Below the pieces are notes generated by a model. It worked only from the letters and a program-made list of their open reading frames with translations. It had not been told where the DNA came from and made no database searches. This document shows, piece after piece, positions 1 through 10,092 of a stretch of 64,000 nucleotides of DNA. Made by a program: the position numbers and the translations under genes. The number at the start of each line of letters is the position of its first letter. The first letter of the stretch is position 1. The DNA is from a virus, in the IMG/VR virus record IMGVR_UViG_3300027833_000013, positions 105,460-169,459 of that record; one strand, 5' to 3'.

Positions 1-1
1 T

Positions 2-3000
2 TTAGTTACAACAGATTCAAATGTTTCAAATAAGTGGAGCATATACGATTTAGTTGATAATAAGTGGGTAAGACGTGTAAGTCAGCGTTATGATACAAAC
101 TTATACTGGAAATATGCAGACTGGTATGCACCAGGGTATAATAACTTTACGGCAGTGGTTGATTTAATCTCAGCAAGTTATTTGTTAGATAGTTTAGTTG
201 ATAACGACATTGGTGACACAGTAAAAATTGAGAACGTCGGATCCGGCGGTTGGCTATTACTTGAAAAAATTGATAACCAGATTAATGTTGATTACACTGT
301 GAACTATAAGACAGTTGGCAAACAAAATGCAACTATACAATTTATTGATACGTTATATAATGTTAGTAAAAGTAAAATAGGATTTGATAGTAATAACTAT
401 GATACTGTGTTCTTTGATGCACAGCCTGTTACTGAAACTAGAATAATACTTGAAACAATTAGAGATAATTTGTTTGTTGATAATTTAGAAGCAGAGTATA
501 ATACATTATTCTTGGCTAGTGTCAGATATGCATTCAGTGAACAACCAAATATTGACTGGGCGTTTAAAACTAGCTTTGTAAAAGCACAACATAACTTAGG
601 TGATCTTGCACAAAAAGTTACATTTAAAAATGATAACTTAGAAAGCTATCAAACTTATATAAACGAAGTCAAGCCATATAAAACTAAGGTTAGAGAATAC
701 GTAAGTTCGTTTACTAATACAGACCTTACTAGTACTACAACTGCTGACTTTGATTTATCACCCAAGTATGATGTTGCAGAAGGCAAGATAACAGCGTCTA
801 ATGCAAAAGTATCAAGCACTAATGTTTATGGTGAAAGAGATGTATCTTCATATCCAGACAAACATTGGTTTGATAATGTTGGTTACAAAATTACAAGTGT
901 TGATATTGGTAATAAAGGAACTGCATATACATTGCCCCCAGTAGTTAAGTTTGAAGGCGGCGGCGGCACAGGTGCTACTGCAAAGGCGTTCTTAAATAAT
1001 GGTAAGTTAAGTGAAATAAAAATATTAACACAAGGTAGTGGATATATTAGCGCACCAACAGTAGTACTTGACGGTGGCCTGAGTGATACAGGAACAATTG
1101 GCAGGGCAACTGCAATACTAGGCAATGGCGTAGTTAGAGGTACTAAAGTTTCGTTTAAATTTGATAGAGTAAGCGGAGTACCTTATATTACTACACTAGC
1201 TACAACAGAAACTTTTAATGGAACTGGTAGTAAATTTAACTTTGATCTTAAATGGCCAATGGATAGAAAAATAACAAACACAATCGTTGTTGTTTCTAAT
1301 ATTGAACTATTGAGAAGTGAATACACATTTACTAATATTAAAGATACTACTAAGGGGTATGATAGAAATATAGGAAGAATATCATTTACTACTCCTCCTA
1401 AATTAGGAACAGCAATATCTATTACCTATACTAAAGACACGAATTTACTAGATGCACAGGATAGGATATCTTTATTATACAATCCGACTACTGGTATGGT
1501 AGGACAAGACATTTCACAATTAATGGACGGGATTGATTATGGCGGTGTTGAGATCAAGAGCTTTGGTTTTGAAGGCAGTGCAGGCTTTGATACTGATCCG
1601 TTCTTTACACAAACCTTTGATACTTATGATAATACGTATGAGGATTTAGTCTTTCAACTAGATGGTTCAACTGCTACACTAATATGGACAACTCCATTAG
1701 AAGACGGAGTAATATATAACGTTTATAAAAACAATGTGCGCATTGATGATCAGTATTATAACGATTCAAGCGAAGCAACTAATCCAAATGCTAAAATGCT
1801 TAGTATTGTCGGTGACGGCACTCAAGTAGAATTAAATATACAAGATGCAGGAATAACTGGTGTAGACACTGACACGTTTATTATTAGAAAAACTACTAGT
1901 GACGGTAGCTTTAAACCTGACACAACTTCTTATGATACACTACTCGATGGCGGCACTACATTATACGATACTGCTAGGGGCATTGACGCCGCAGAAATAG
2001 TAGTTGATGGTGACGGATTTGTTACACAAACAACTAATAAAGGTCCTGAAGAATTAGTACCTGGACAAGTATTAGATACATTAGATCTAAAAGTTGTACA
2101 TAGGCCAGTTGAAGGCGGCAGTACAATTTATAGTGATGTATATTGGACAGACGGCACTACTGCTACATTTAACTTAGGCGGCCATCCAAATTCAGCAGAT
2201 GCTGTTTTTGTAAGAATTGACAATGTTAAAGTTGCATCAACACAATACACAGTAGATTATGTAACTAATACAATTACATTTACAACACCTCCAGCTACAA
2301 GAAAATTGTTAAACACCATTGTATTAGGGTCTGCAGGCCAAAAGATATTAGATATTAATACATTTACTGGAGACGGAAGTACAATAGAGTTTATTACTAA
2401 TGTAGAATGGCAAACAGGAATGACAAACTTTGTTAATATTAACGGAGTATCGCAAGAAGTTACTGTTTTCTCAGCAGAAAGTAGTTATGGTGTTGACGAA
2501 GGTTACGCAGGACTAAGATTTACAACTGCACCTGCACTTGATGCAGTAATTGATTATGGATTGTTTTACGCAACAGGTACTAACTTTAGTCAAGTTGCAA
2601 GTCAGACATTTGTAGCAGACGGTAGCACATTGACATATGCTCTTGTAAATCCACCAATAGGTAATAATCCAGTTGCTAATCAAACAATTGTTAAAGTTAA
2701 CGGAACAATATTAGATGCAGGATATAGTGATAGACATGTTATTAGCGCCAACGTACTACAATATCAATTACAGAATTGGCAGCTAGGATTAAACACGATT
2801 AGAGGCCAAGACATTGAAATTTACTTAGACGGCATTAAGTTAGTTAGGAATATCCAATACAAATGGGATTCTGCTAGTAATATAGTTAATATGACAGCTA
2901 ACGTAGCAACTGCTGGACAAATACTTGATGTGTTCTTAATAGCTGATGGTGCATATGCATTTGGATATGTAGGAATTGAAGCCGGAGTAGATAGTTCAAC

Positions 3001-4078
3001 TAAGTTTATTTCAACTCCTGGTACCATATACTTTGACACTGCTCCTGGAATAGATGCTGTTGTTGAAATAACTACATTTAGTAATCACGACATTCAAGAT
3101 ATTGAAAGAATTAAGTATAATGTAATTAGTAGAACTTCAGTATCAGAGGGTACTGTAGACTTCCAAGAATATACATTATTAACAAACGGATTTGTAAAAT
3201 TACGCAAGCCTGTTAACGATTCGAGATATGTTTGGGTAATATTAAATGGAATACAACTAACCCCGGCAACTGATTATTATGTAACTGAAGATCAAATGCA
3301 TATTAAAATTGTTAAAGCCATTAGTGCAAATGACATTGTTGAATTAATTCACTTTACTGCTACTCCGACTAGCCAAAAGTTTGGATTTAGACAATTTAAG
3401 GATGTGCTCAATCGTGTTCACTACAAGCGGATGGATGAAACGAATAAGTATATGTTAAGCCAACCACTTAATTGGTATGACTTAAAAATTGAACTTTTAG
3501 ATGCAACCGGGTTGCCGACCCCTAACAAGACATCGAAAATACCAGGAGTGGTGTTTATTGATGGTGAGAGAATTGAGTACTTTGTGAAACAAAATAATAC
3601 TTTAAGACAAATACGTAGAGGAACGCTTGGAACTGGTGTAAGTACACTATACCCTGCAGGAACTTCTGCAACGGAACAAAGTATTGGCCAAACAATTCCT
3701 TATACAGACGAAACACTTACACAAGTACTTACAGCAGACGGTACGTCTACTGCGTATGTATTAGATTTTATACCTAATAATGTAAATGAATTTGAAGTAT
3801 TTGTTGCAGGCAAGCGTCTAAGAAAGAACGCAATATCAATCTTTAACCCAATTCTTGACTTAGATAGTCCCGAGGGCGACGAAACGGCAAACGCTGAGTT
3901 TAGCGTAGACGGTAATACTAGTACGTTAACACTTAGTGTTGCGCCATTAGAGAATCAAAAAATTATTATTATAAGAAAACTAGGCAAACTTTGGACAGAC
4001 GCCGGAACTAGCCTAACTAGACAAGAAAATGACATTGCGAGGTTCCTTCGAGCGAAAGTTACGGAGCTAGTCAAATAA
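2..4078 (+). CDS. Very large virion (tail/baseplate-type) structural protein, 5' truncated by window
   Basis: The reading frame is open from base 2, so the gene starts before the window; 1358 residues are visible. A GTG at 155 is only an internal codon. The protein is rich in Thr, Asp, Asn and Gly and made of repeated beta-type modules (for example several segments of the form 'F-x-G-D-G-S-x-x-x-F' followed by 'V-x-V-N/D-G'), typical of phage appendage proteins. The stretch near visible residues 175-235, with 'IDWAFKTSFVKA' and 'YINEVKPYKTKVREY', matches by recall a conserved part of large structural proteins of T4-like cyanophages. It is followed by further virion genes on the same strand. 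The exact place in the baseplate or tail cannot be told. Confidence 0.8.
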   Translation, partial: LVTTDSNVSNKWSIYDLVDNKWVRRVSQRYDTNLYWKYADWYAPGYNNFTAVVDLISASYLLDSLVDNDIGDTVKIENVGSGGWLLLEKIDNQINVDYTVNYKTVGKQNATIQFIDTLYNVSKSKIGFDSNNYDTVFFDAQPVTETRIILETIRDNLFVDNLEAEYNTLFLASVRYAFSEQPNIDWAFKTSFVKAQHNLGDLAQKVTFKNDNLESYQTYINEVKPYKTKVREYVSSFTNTDLTSTTTADFDLSPKYDVAEGKITASNAKVSSTNVYGERDVSSYPDKHWFDNVGYKITSVDIGNKGTAYTLPPVVKFEGGGGTGATAKAFLNNGKLSEIKILTQGSGYISAPTVVLDGGLSDTGTIGRATAILGNGVVRGTKVSFKFDRVSGVPYITTLATTETFNGTGSKFNFDLKWPMDRKITNTIVVVSNIELLRSEYTFTNIKDTTKGYDRNIGRISFTTPPKLGTAISITYTKDTNLLDAQDRISLLYNPTTGMVGQDISQLMDGIDYGGVEIKSFGFEGSAGFDTDPFFTQTFDTYDNTYEDLVFQLDGSTATLIWTTPLEDGVIYNVYKNNVRIDDQYYNDSSEATNPNAKMLSIVGDGTQVELNIQDAGITGVDTDTFIIRKTTSDGSFKPDTTSYDTLLDGGTTLYDTARGIDAAEIVVDGDGFVTQTTNKGPEELVPGQVLDTLDLKVVHRPVEGGSTIYSDVYWTDGTTATFNLGGHPNSADAVFVRIDNVKVASTQYTVDYVTNTITFTTPPATRKLLNTIVLGSAGQKILDINTFTGDGSTIEFITNVEWQTGMTNFVNINGVSQEVTVFSAESSYGVDEGYAGLRFTTAPALDAVIDYGLFYATGTNFSQVASQTFVADGSTLTYALVNPPIGNNPVANQTIVKVNGTILDAGYSDRHVISANVLQYQLQNWQLGLNTIRGQDIEIYLDGIKLVRNIQYKWDSASNIVNMTANVATAGQILDVFLIADGAYAFGYVGIEAGVDSSTKFISTPGTIYFDTAPGIDAVVEITTFSNHDIQDIERIKYNVISRTSVSEGTVDFQEYTLLTNGFVKLRKPVNDSRYVWVILNGIQLTPATDYYVTEDQMHIKIVKAISANDIVELIHFTATPTSQKFGFRQFKDVLNRVHYKRMDETNKYMLSQPLNWYDLKIELLDATGLPTPNKTSKIPGVVFIDGERIEYFVKQNNTLRQIRRGTLGTGVSTLYPAGTSATEQSIGQTIPYTDETLTQVLTADGTSTAYVLDFIPNNVNEFEVFVAGKRLRKNAISIFNPILDLDSPEGDETANAEFSVDGNTSTLTLSVAPLENQKIIIIRKLGKLWTDAGTSLTRQENDIARFLRAKVTELVK

Positions 4079-4081
4079 ATA
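4074..4081 (+). promoter_or_regulatory. Late-promoter-like box AATAAATA
   Basis: AATAAATA overlaps the stop codon of the preceding structural gene and lies 21 nt before the next start. It fits the NATAAATA late-promoter motif reported for T4-like cyanophages (T4 itself uses TATAAATA). An 8-mer of this composition can occur by chance in AT-rich DNA; support comes from the repeated placement before structural genes in this window. Confidence 0.45.
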
Positions 4082-4102
4082 CATATAGCAGTGAGAGACA
4101 AA

Positions 4103-4708
4103 ATGACAGATAAATTAAATGATACATCAGGAATAGCAGTCCAAGGACACATTAAAATAAGTGATCCTAAAACTGGCGAAGTATATGTTGACAAGCGCAA
4201 TGCAATTCATTATGAAAATATGAGTCTTGCACTTGCTGAAAGTTTAGCTAATGCAGGTAAAGGACCCATTTACGAAATGAGTTTTGGTAATGGCGGCACT
4301 AGTGTCGACCCAACTGGCATTATTACATATTTAACGCCTAATAGTACAGGAACAAATGCTAGTTTATACAATCAAACATTTACTAAAGTAGTAGATGATT
4401 TAAGTACAAACAACACAGATCCTGTAAGAAACAAATTAGAAACTAGGCACGTAAGTGGTACTAATTATACAGATATAATTGTAACGTGTTTGCTTGATTA
4501 CGGCGAGCCGTCGGGCCAAGATGCATTTGATACTGCAACAGATGCTTCGAGTACATATGTGTTCGACGAATTAGGATTAAAAAGCTATGATCCGGCGGGC
4601 GCAGGCAAATTAATTACACATGTAATTTTCCATCCTGTACAAAAATCATTAAATAGACTTATACAAATTGATTATACTGTACGAGTCCAAAGTTTGTCAG
4701 GAGCATAA
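4103..4708 (+). CDS. Small virion structural protein (cyanophage type)
   Basis: A protein of 201 residues starting MTDKLNDTSGIAVQGHIKI. I chose the ATG at 4103 rather than the upstream in-frame GTG at 4091 because purine-rich GAGAG precedes it at a usable distance and the N-terminus then reads like cyanophage homologues by recall. It contains 'HIKISDPKTGEVYVDKRNAI', then a Gly/Thr-rich beta-type region ending 'LIQIDYTVRVQS'. It sits between two structural genes, 24 nt after one and 4 nt before the next, so a tail-fibre or baseplate role is likely. No enzymatic motif is visible. Confidence 0.7.
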   Translation: MTDKLNDTSGIAVQGHIKISDPKTGEVYVDKRNAIHYENMSLALAESLANAGKGPIYEMSFGNGGTSVDPTGIITYLTPNSTGTNASLYNQTFTKVVDDLSTNNTDPVRNKLETRHVSGTNYTDIIVTCLLDYGEPSGQDAFDTATDASSTYVFDELGLKSYDPAGAGKLITHVIFHPVQKSLNRLIQIDYTVRVQSLSGA

Positions 4709-4712
4709 TTAA

Positions 4713-6740
4713 ATGGCATATACTATTAACTTTACAGATTTTACAAATAAAGGTAGCATTACAGTTGAAGACAATACCTTAAATGTACAAACTAGTTTAA
4801 GTTTTCCTGGAAGACAGACTACTGCTTACGGTACTGCACTTAACGAAAACTTTTTACATATATTAGAAAATTTTGCAAACGTAACTGCACCAAGTAACCC
4901 TGTTGAAGGACAAATTTGGTACGATAATACTCCAGGTAGTGAACAGTTAAAAGTATACGACTCAACTCAATGGGTTGCATCCGGTGGCTTAAAGAAAGCA
5001 CTAACATCGCCAGAGGCAGCAAACAGCGTAGTTGGTGATTTATGGGTAGACACTGATAACCAACAGTTATATTTGTTCACTGGCTCTGGATGGGTATTAG
5101 TTGGTCCAGACTTTAGCGGAGGCCTTACTACAGGAGCACAATCAGTTGAAATAGTAGGACAAGATAACATTGTGTACAATGCAGTACAAGTTGAAGTTGC
5201 GGCTAAACCAGTAGCAATAATTTCAACAGATAGTTTTACTCCTAAGGCAGTAATTAGTGGGTTTTCACAAATACAGCCGGGGATTAACTTATCTAACACA
5301 AATATTTCAGGTGACGGTATACCAAAGTTTGTAGGGCCTGCAGACCAAGCAGAAAACTTATTAGTTGGTACTACTAAAGTACCGGCAGCAAACTTTTTAA
5401 GAAGCGATGCAGTAAGTACAACAAACTTTCAAATTAAAATTAAAAATGATTCCGGACTATTATTAGGTAGCGGCAATCAGCTTGCACTTGAAGTAGAAGG
5501 CGAAGCTGGGGTAATTACACATAACACAAGTGGCAGTAATATTGATATTAGAGTTAACAATTCTGGCACAACACAAACAGCAATTAGAATTGATTCAAAT
5601 ACAAACGTTGGAATTAACAACACTGCACCTGCAGAAAGTTTAGATGTAACCGGAAATATTAAGTTAAGTGGAAACGTATTTGTAGATGGCACTACAGCAA
5701 GTTCGAACTTTGGAAATGGCGCATTAGTTGTTAAAGGCGGTGTTGGCATTGCAGGCAATTTAAACGTTGGCGGCACATTTGATATTGACGGAATACTTAC
5801 TACACAGAATGTAGCACCAGATTCGCCAAACGTAAGGAATATTGGTAACACAGCAAACAAATATTTAGGTATATATGCAACTACATTTAACGGAAACTTG
5901 CTTGGTAATGTAACAGGTACAGTTAGTGGCAGAGCAGGTAGTGCTGATAAATTAGCAAGTAGTACAAACTTTCAAATGACAGGCGAAGTTATTGCTAATC
6001 AATTAGTATTTGACGGCCAAACAGGCGGCAGTACAAAGGTATTTACGACTTCGGTATCAAACGCATTCATTAGTAATAAGACAAGTACAAATAACACTGT
6101 ATCTGATGACGAATTCCTATTAAACCGAACAACAGGCACAACTGGTCTTTATAGAGTTAGTAGAAATACACTATTAGCAAGTGTACCAACTAACCCAGTA
6201 GGTGTGTTAATGCCATACGCTGGTAGAACAGCACCTGCACATTGGCTACTTTGTGATGGTTCAGAAGTACTACAATCAGATTATCCATTTTTGTTTACAT
6301 TAATTGGGTTTGATTATAAGCAATCTAACTTGTTAAGCGATAACGGCGTATTAAAATTTGCATTACCTGATTTAAGAGGCCGTAGTGCAGTTGGTTTAGA
6401 TAATATGGGCGGCGATGCCGCAGGCAGAGTTACTGGATTACGTGGTTCAGAAATTGGTAACAGTGCTGGTACAGAAGATGTAACAATTGGACTTAATAAT
6501 CTACCAGAACACGAACACGATTTAGTTGTTGAGGGAACACAATTTTACGCAATACTTGATGCGGCAAAAGGTGCAGAAAGTCCTGCTTCATCTATTACAT
6601 ACGACTCCCCAACAGGAAGCGGCCAAGGGCAAGCTGTTTCAACTAGTGGCGGAGTAGCAGGCACAACGGGCACAGCAATAGATACAATGAATCCGTTTAT
6701 GTCGATGAATTATATTATCTACACTGGAAACATAACATGA
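4713..6740 (+). CDS. Tail fibre protein with C-terminal tail-collar domain
   Basis: A protein of 675 residues. Residues 1-130 form the N-terminal domain shared with the next two genes ('LNENFLHILENFA', 'PVEGQIWYD'). The middle is beta-rich with 'SLDVTGNIKLSGNVFVDG'-type repeats that suggest a trimeric shaft. Residues about 495-565 match the phage tail collar domain (PF07484 type): 'GVLMPYAGRTAPAHWLLCDG', then 'LPDLRGRSAVGLDNMGG', then a His/Gly loop near 'LPEHEHDL'. The C-terminal 'MNPFMSMNYIIYTGNI' is also typical of collar-domain fibres. Such domains often lie at the receptor-contacting tip. The stop overlaps the next start by 4 nt, so the fibre genes are probably translationally coupled. 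Confidence 0.88.
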   Translation: MAYTINFTDFTNKGSITVEDNTLNVQTSLSFPGRQTTAYGTALNENFLHILENFANVTAPSNPVEGQIWYDNTPGSEQLKVYDSTQWVASGGLKKALTSPEAANSVVGDLWVDTDNQQLYLFTGSGWVLVGPDFSGGLTTGAQSVEIVGQDNIVYNAVQVEVAAKPVAIISTDSFTPKAVISGFSQIQPGINLSNTNISGDGIPKFVGPADQAENLLVGTTKVPAANFLRSDAVSTTNFQIKIKNDSGLLLGSGNQLALEVEGEAGVITHNTSGSNIDIRVNNSGTTQTAIRIDSNTNVGINNTAPAESLDVTGNIKLSGNVFVDGTTASSNFGNGALVVKGGVGIAGNLNVGGTFDIDGILTTQNVAPDSPNVRNIGNTANKYLGIYATTFNGNLLGNVTGTVSGRAGSADKLASSTNFQMTGEVIANQLVFDGQTGGSTKVFTTSVSNAFISNKTSTNNTVSDDEFLLNRTTGTTGLYRVSRNTLLASVPTNPVGVLMPYAGRTAPAHWLLCDGSEVLQSDYPFLFTLIGFDYKQSNLLSDNGVLKFALPDLRGRSAVGLDNMGGDAAGRVTGLRGSEIGNSAGTEDVTIGLNNLPEHEHDLVVEGTQFYAILDAAKGAESPASSITYDSPTGSGQGQAVSTSGGVAGTTGTAIDTMNPFMSMNYIIYTGNIT

Positions 6741-8551
6741 GCTATAAATTAAATAAAACAGACGGAACTTTACTTGTAGATTTAATAGACGGATCGATAG
6801 ATACAGCTAGTACATCACTTTCGCTAGTAGGCAGGAACTATTCAGGATTTGGTGAAATAATAAATGAAAACTATATTAAGTTATTAGAGAGTTTTTCAAA
6901 TTCATCAAGTCCACTTAACCCTATTGCAGGACAAGTTTGGTGGGACACATCAGATGCTAGATTAAAAGTATATACAGGAACAGCATTTAATCCAGTTGGT
7001 GCTCCGTTTGTGCAATCTTCACAGCCTAGCATGGTTGCTGGCGATTTATGGATTAACAATAACGAAGATCAGCTGTATTTCTTTGATGGTGCAGGTGTTC
7101 CTACACTAGCAGGACCAGCATATTCGTCACAACAAGGTAAGTCGGGCTTTATAATAGTATCAAGACTTGATACACAGAGCAGGAATAGAACATGTGCTGA
7201 CTTATATGTTGGTGGAACGTTAATGGCTGTAATGAGTGCTATTGAATTTACTCCTGCAACAGCGATTTCTGGTATAACTGGCAATGTTAAAAAAGGTATT
7301 AATGTTATTGATACTAATTCTTCAACAGGATTTACGTATCAAGGAGTTGCAGACAAAGCACTAAACTTAATCAAGGCAGATGGTACTTCTGTTAGTGCAG
7401 ACAGTTTCCTTTCATCAATAGCAGACGGTTCAACAACCGGATCATTGCAAGTATTAAACTCCAATGGTATTACAGTAGGACCAAATGCTAATCAGATTAT
7501 GAAAATAGTCGGTAATAGCTTTGTTACAGAAAATGCTAGAATTGATGATGACTATATTATTAAAGTTACTAGTTCTGCGGCAGGATCACAATCTATTGAT
7601 GCAGTTCATATTGATACATCTAATAAGCGTGTCGGTATATTTCAATCTACTCCGTTACATACATTAGACGTAACAGGCGATATGCGTGTTACCGGTAACT
7701 TAATTGTTGAAGGAGCAAGCGCAAGCATTGACGTTTCGACATTAAGAGTTGAAGACAAACAAATAGAACTTGCTATTACAAGTGATAGTACATTACTAAA
7801 TGATGCAGGCGTTGATGATGCAGGCATACTAGTTAGAGTAACTGGTGATGATAAGAGTTTTACTTGGAAGAATGCAACTAAAGCATGGACTTCGTCAGAG
7901 CACATGGACATTGTAACAGGCAAGTCATATAAAATTGGCGGAACTAATGTATTATCAGCAACAACACTAGCTAGTAGTGTAACAAGTGCAACAGGATTAA
8001 CTACTGTTGGTACATTAGGTAACTTACAAATTGACAATACTAATATTAATGATGCTACTATTACAACAACTGCATTAGGATTAACAATTACTAGTGCCGA
8101 TACTATTACTATTAGCAACAGTAGAAGAATTACTGGCGTAGGTGCGCCATCGGTTGGAGCAGACGTTACGAACAAAACGTATGTAGATCAGCAAATTGCA
8201 GGCTCTTCTATTGCGTTTGGTTTAGACATTACTGGATTGAACGATACACAGATAGCACTAATCATTAATGACTTAGTTCCGGCAAGTGGCGTATCAAATG
8301 GCACAGTAGCTAGAATACACGGCACATCACTCGGCGGAGCAAATGTTACAGGTATTGATGTTACGGCAGTAACGACTAAATCATTCATAACAGTTGATAA
8401 AAACGGAACTGAAAATCAATCCGTTTTACAAGACATTGGATTCACTAATGCAACAGGTACAGTAAGCGTAACAGTTACACGAAGTTTGAAGCAATTTATT
8501 ACCTCCGGTGGTAATTGGACATTTGATCAAAACTTAACAAGTAGCGTGTAA
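6737..8551 (+). CDS. Tail fibre protein, second paralogue
   Basis: A protein of 604 residues overlapping the previous gene by 4 nt (ATGA). The first ~125 residues share the paired pattern of its neighbours: 'INENYIKLLESFSN', 'NPIAGQVWWD', then 'AGDLWINNNEDQLYFFDG'. The middle has 'HTLDVTGDMRVTGNLIVEG' and 'RRITGVGAPSVGADVTNKTY', forms common in beta-helical or triple-stranded fibre shafts. The C-terminus ends in a short beta segment ('GGNWTFDQNLTSSV') without the collar domain of the first paralogue. A virion appendage role follows from composition, paralogy and position; receptor specificity is unknown. Confidence 0.82.
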   Translation: MSYKLNKTDGTLLVDLIDGSIDTASTSLSLVGRNYSGFGEIINENYIKLLESFSNSSSPLNPIAGQVWWDTSDARLKVYTGTAFNPVGAPFVQSSQPSMVAGDLWINNNEDQLYFFDGAGVPTLAGPAYSSQQGKSGFIIVSRLDTQSRNRTCADLYVGGTLMAVMSAIEFTPATAISGITGNVKKGINVIDTNSSTGFTYQGVADKALNLIKADGTSVSADSFLSSIADGSTTGSLQVLNSNGITVGPNANQIMKIVGNSFVTENARIDDDYIIKVTSSAAGSQSIDAVHIDTSNKRVGIFQSTPLHTLDVTGDMRVTGNLIVEGASASIDVSTLRVEDKQIELAITSDSTLLNDAGVDDAGILVRVTGDDKSFTWKNATKAWTSSEHMDIVTGKSYKIGGTNVLSATTLASSVTSATGLTTVGTLGNLQIDNTNINDATITTTALGLTITSADTITISNSRRITGVGAPSVGADVTNKTYVDQQIAGSSIAFGLDITGLNDTQIALIINDLVPASGVSNGTVARIHGTSLGGANVTGIDVTAVTTKSFITVDKNGTENQSVLQDIGFTNATGTVSVTVTRSLKQFITSGGNWTFDQNLTSSV

Positions 8552-8552
8552 C

Positions 8553-8560
8553 GATAAATA
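8553..8560 (+). promoter_or_regulatory. Late-promoter-like box GATAAATA
   Basis: GATAAATA follows the stop of the second fibre gene directly and lies 24 nt before the ATG of the third. It fits the NATAAATA late motif of T4-like cyanophages. Confidence 0.5.
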
Positions 8561-8584
8561 TAATAGACAAAGGGTTAAAAACAC

Positions 8585-10054
8585 ATGGCATACACAATTA
8601 ATAGATACGCAGGTACTACTTTAGCTACTGTACAAGACGGAACAGTAGATGCAACTTCCGATTTACGGTTTGTAGGTAAGAACTATGCAGGTTACGGTGA
8701 AATACAGAATGAAAACTTCTTATTCTTACTTGAAAATTTTAGTGGAGCATCACAACCACCAAAGGCTATATCAGGACAAGTTTGGTATGACAGTGCAGTA
8801 CAAAAATTAAAGTTTTATAATGGTACTAAATTTAAAAATACCGGCGGAGCAGAAGTATCGGCGACACAGCCAGTTGGATTAACATCAGGCGACTTTTGGT
8901 GGGATAGTGGTAACAATCAGTTATATGCATATGACGGAACATCATTTATATTAGTAGGACCACAAAGTACAGGTAGTGGCGTTACACAGATGCAAAGTAA
9001 AACTGTTAAAGATACTACGTCAACAAATAGAAGTGTTATTGCCGCGACAATTAACGATGAAGTAGTTTATTTAATCAGTAGTATTGAATTTACTATTGAT
9101 AGTACAGATGCATCAAATGCAATTACAGGATTTGATGTAGTTAAGAAAGGCCTTACTTTAATTAACACTACAGTGGCCACAAACGGAGTTACAAGTTCTG
9201 ATCATGTGTATCATGGCACGTCATCAAACGCATTAAGATTAGGTGGAAATTTAGCAAGTGATTACTTACTAAGTTCTTCAGGTTCATTTACAGATGTTGT
9301 ACGTTTTGCAGATACTGGATATTCAGTAGGCGATAGTAATGATTTGCTTATTAAAATTGAAAATGGTAATGACGGTGTAATTGGCAACCAAGTGGGCACT
9401 AACAGTATTATTAAAATAAAAGCTAATAATGCATCAGGTTCATTAACTCATTCTGCAACATTTACAGCATTAGGAATGACCCCTGCAAGTACTAACGCAT
9501 TTGACATCGGAGCGTCGGGCAATGTATGGGCTAACGTTTATGCAACAAACTTACAAGGTAATGCAACAACTGCAAGTGCTTTAAAATTAAGCGGAACTGT
9601 ATATACTCCAAATGCTTCGGCAATTGCAAATACAGCGGCAATTAGAGATGCATCAGGTAACTTAACAGCAAACTTATTCCAAGGCATTGCAACACAAGCA
9701 CGTTATGCTGACTTAGCAGAGAAATACACAACAACAGAAGAATTGCCAGCAGGTACAGCAGTAGCAGTAGGCGGCGAAGCAGAAGTTCAACCAGCAGTAG
9801 CAAGTAATCATTGCATTGGAGTTGTTTCAACTGATCCGGCATACATGATGAACAGTGAAGCAGAAGGTCAATATATTGGACTTAAAGGACGTTTACCAGT
9901 AAGAGTAAAAGGCCTTGTTAAAAAAGGCCAAGCTGTATATGCATTAGACAATGGTGTATGTACTACACTTTCAACAACGGCACTGGTAGGAATTGCACTT
10001 GAGTCAAGTGATGACATAAACGAAAAATTAATCGAGTGTGTTTTAAAAGTATAA
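8585..10054 (+). CDS. Tail fibre protein, third paralogue, with conserved C-terminal cap
   Basis: A protein of 489 residues. The N-terminal domain again matches the two preceding fibres ('GYGEIQNENFLFLLENFSGA', 'AISGQVWYDS', 'GDFWWDSGNNQLYAYDG'). From about residue 375 the C-terminus differs: 'RYADLAEKYTTTEELPAGTA', 'CIGVVSTDPAYMMN', 'GRLPVRVKGLVKKGQAVYAL'. By recall this is a widespread C-terminal module of phage tail fibres. The ATG follows an AGGG-type ribosome site and a late-promoter-like box. Three fibres with one attachment domain and different tips suggest that they share a docking site on the baseplate or on each other. Confidence 0.82.
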   Translation: MAYTINRYAGTTLATVQDGTVDATSDLRFVGKNYAGYGEIQNENFLFLLENFSGASQPPKAISGQVWYDSAVQKLKFYNGTKFKNTGGAEVSATQPVGLTSGDFWWDSGNNQLYAYDGTSFILVGPQSTGSGVTQMQSKTVKDTTSTNRSVIAATINDEVVYLISSIEFTIDSTDASNAITGFDVVKKGLTLINTTVATNGVTSSDHVYHGTSSNALRLGGNLASDYLLSSSGSFTDVVRFADTGYSVGDSNDLLIKIENGNDGVIGNQVGTNSIIKIKANNASGSLTHSATFTALGMTPASTNAFDIGASGNVWANVYATNLQGNATTASALKLSGTVYTPNASAIANTAAIRDASGNLTANLFQGIATQARYADLAEKYTTTEELPAGTAVAVGGEAEVQPAVASNHCIGVVSTDPAYMMNSEAEGQYIGLKGRLPVRVKGLVKKGQAVYALDNGVCTTLSTTALVGIALESSDDINEKLIECVLKV

Positions 10055-10057
10055 ATA
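10050..10057 (+). promoter_or_regulatory. Late-promoter-like box TATAAATA
   Basis: TATAAATA is the exact T4 late-promoter consensus. It spans the stop codon of the third fibre gene and lies 35 nt before the ATG of the next structural gene, which is preceded by AAGGAAG. Confidence 0.6.
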
Positions 10058-10092
10058 GTTATATACGTATATATAAAAGTAAGGAAGAATAA

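Noticed and set aside
155-157. GTG as start codon of the first structural gene
   Set aside because: The same frame is open back to base 2 with sensible protein sequence, so the gene starts before the window.
5477-5860. A 127-codon minus-strand open frame inside the collar-domain fibre gene
   Set aside because: Shadow of the Gly/Thr/Asn-rich fibre sequence; no start signal.
7642-8175. A 177-codon minus-strand open frame inside the second fibre gene
   Set aside because: Antisense to a clear fibre protein; low-complexity Val/Leu/Ser content as expected from a shadow frame.
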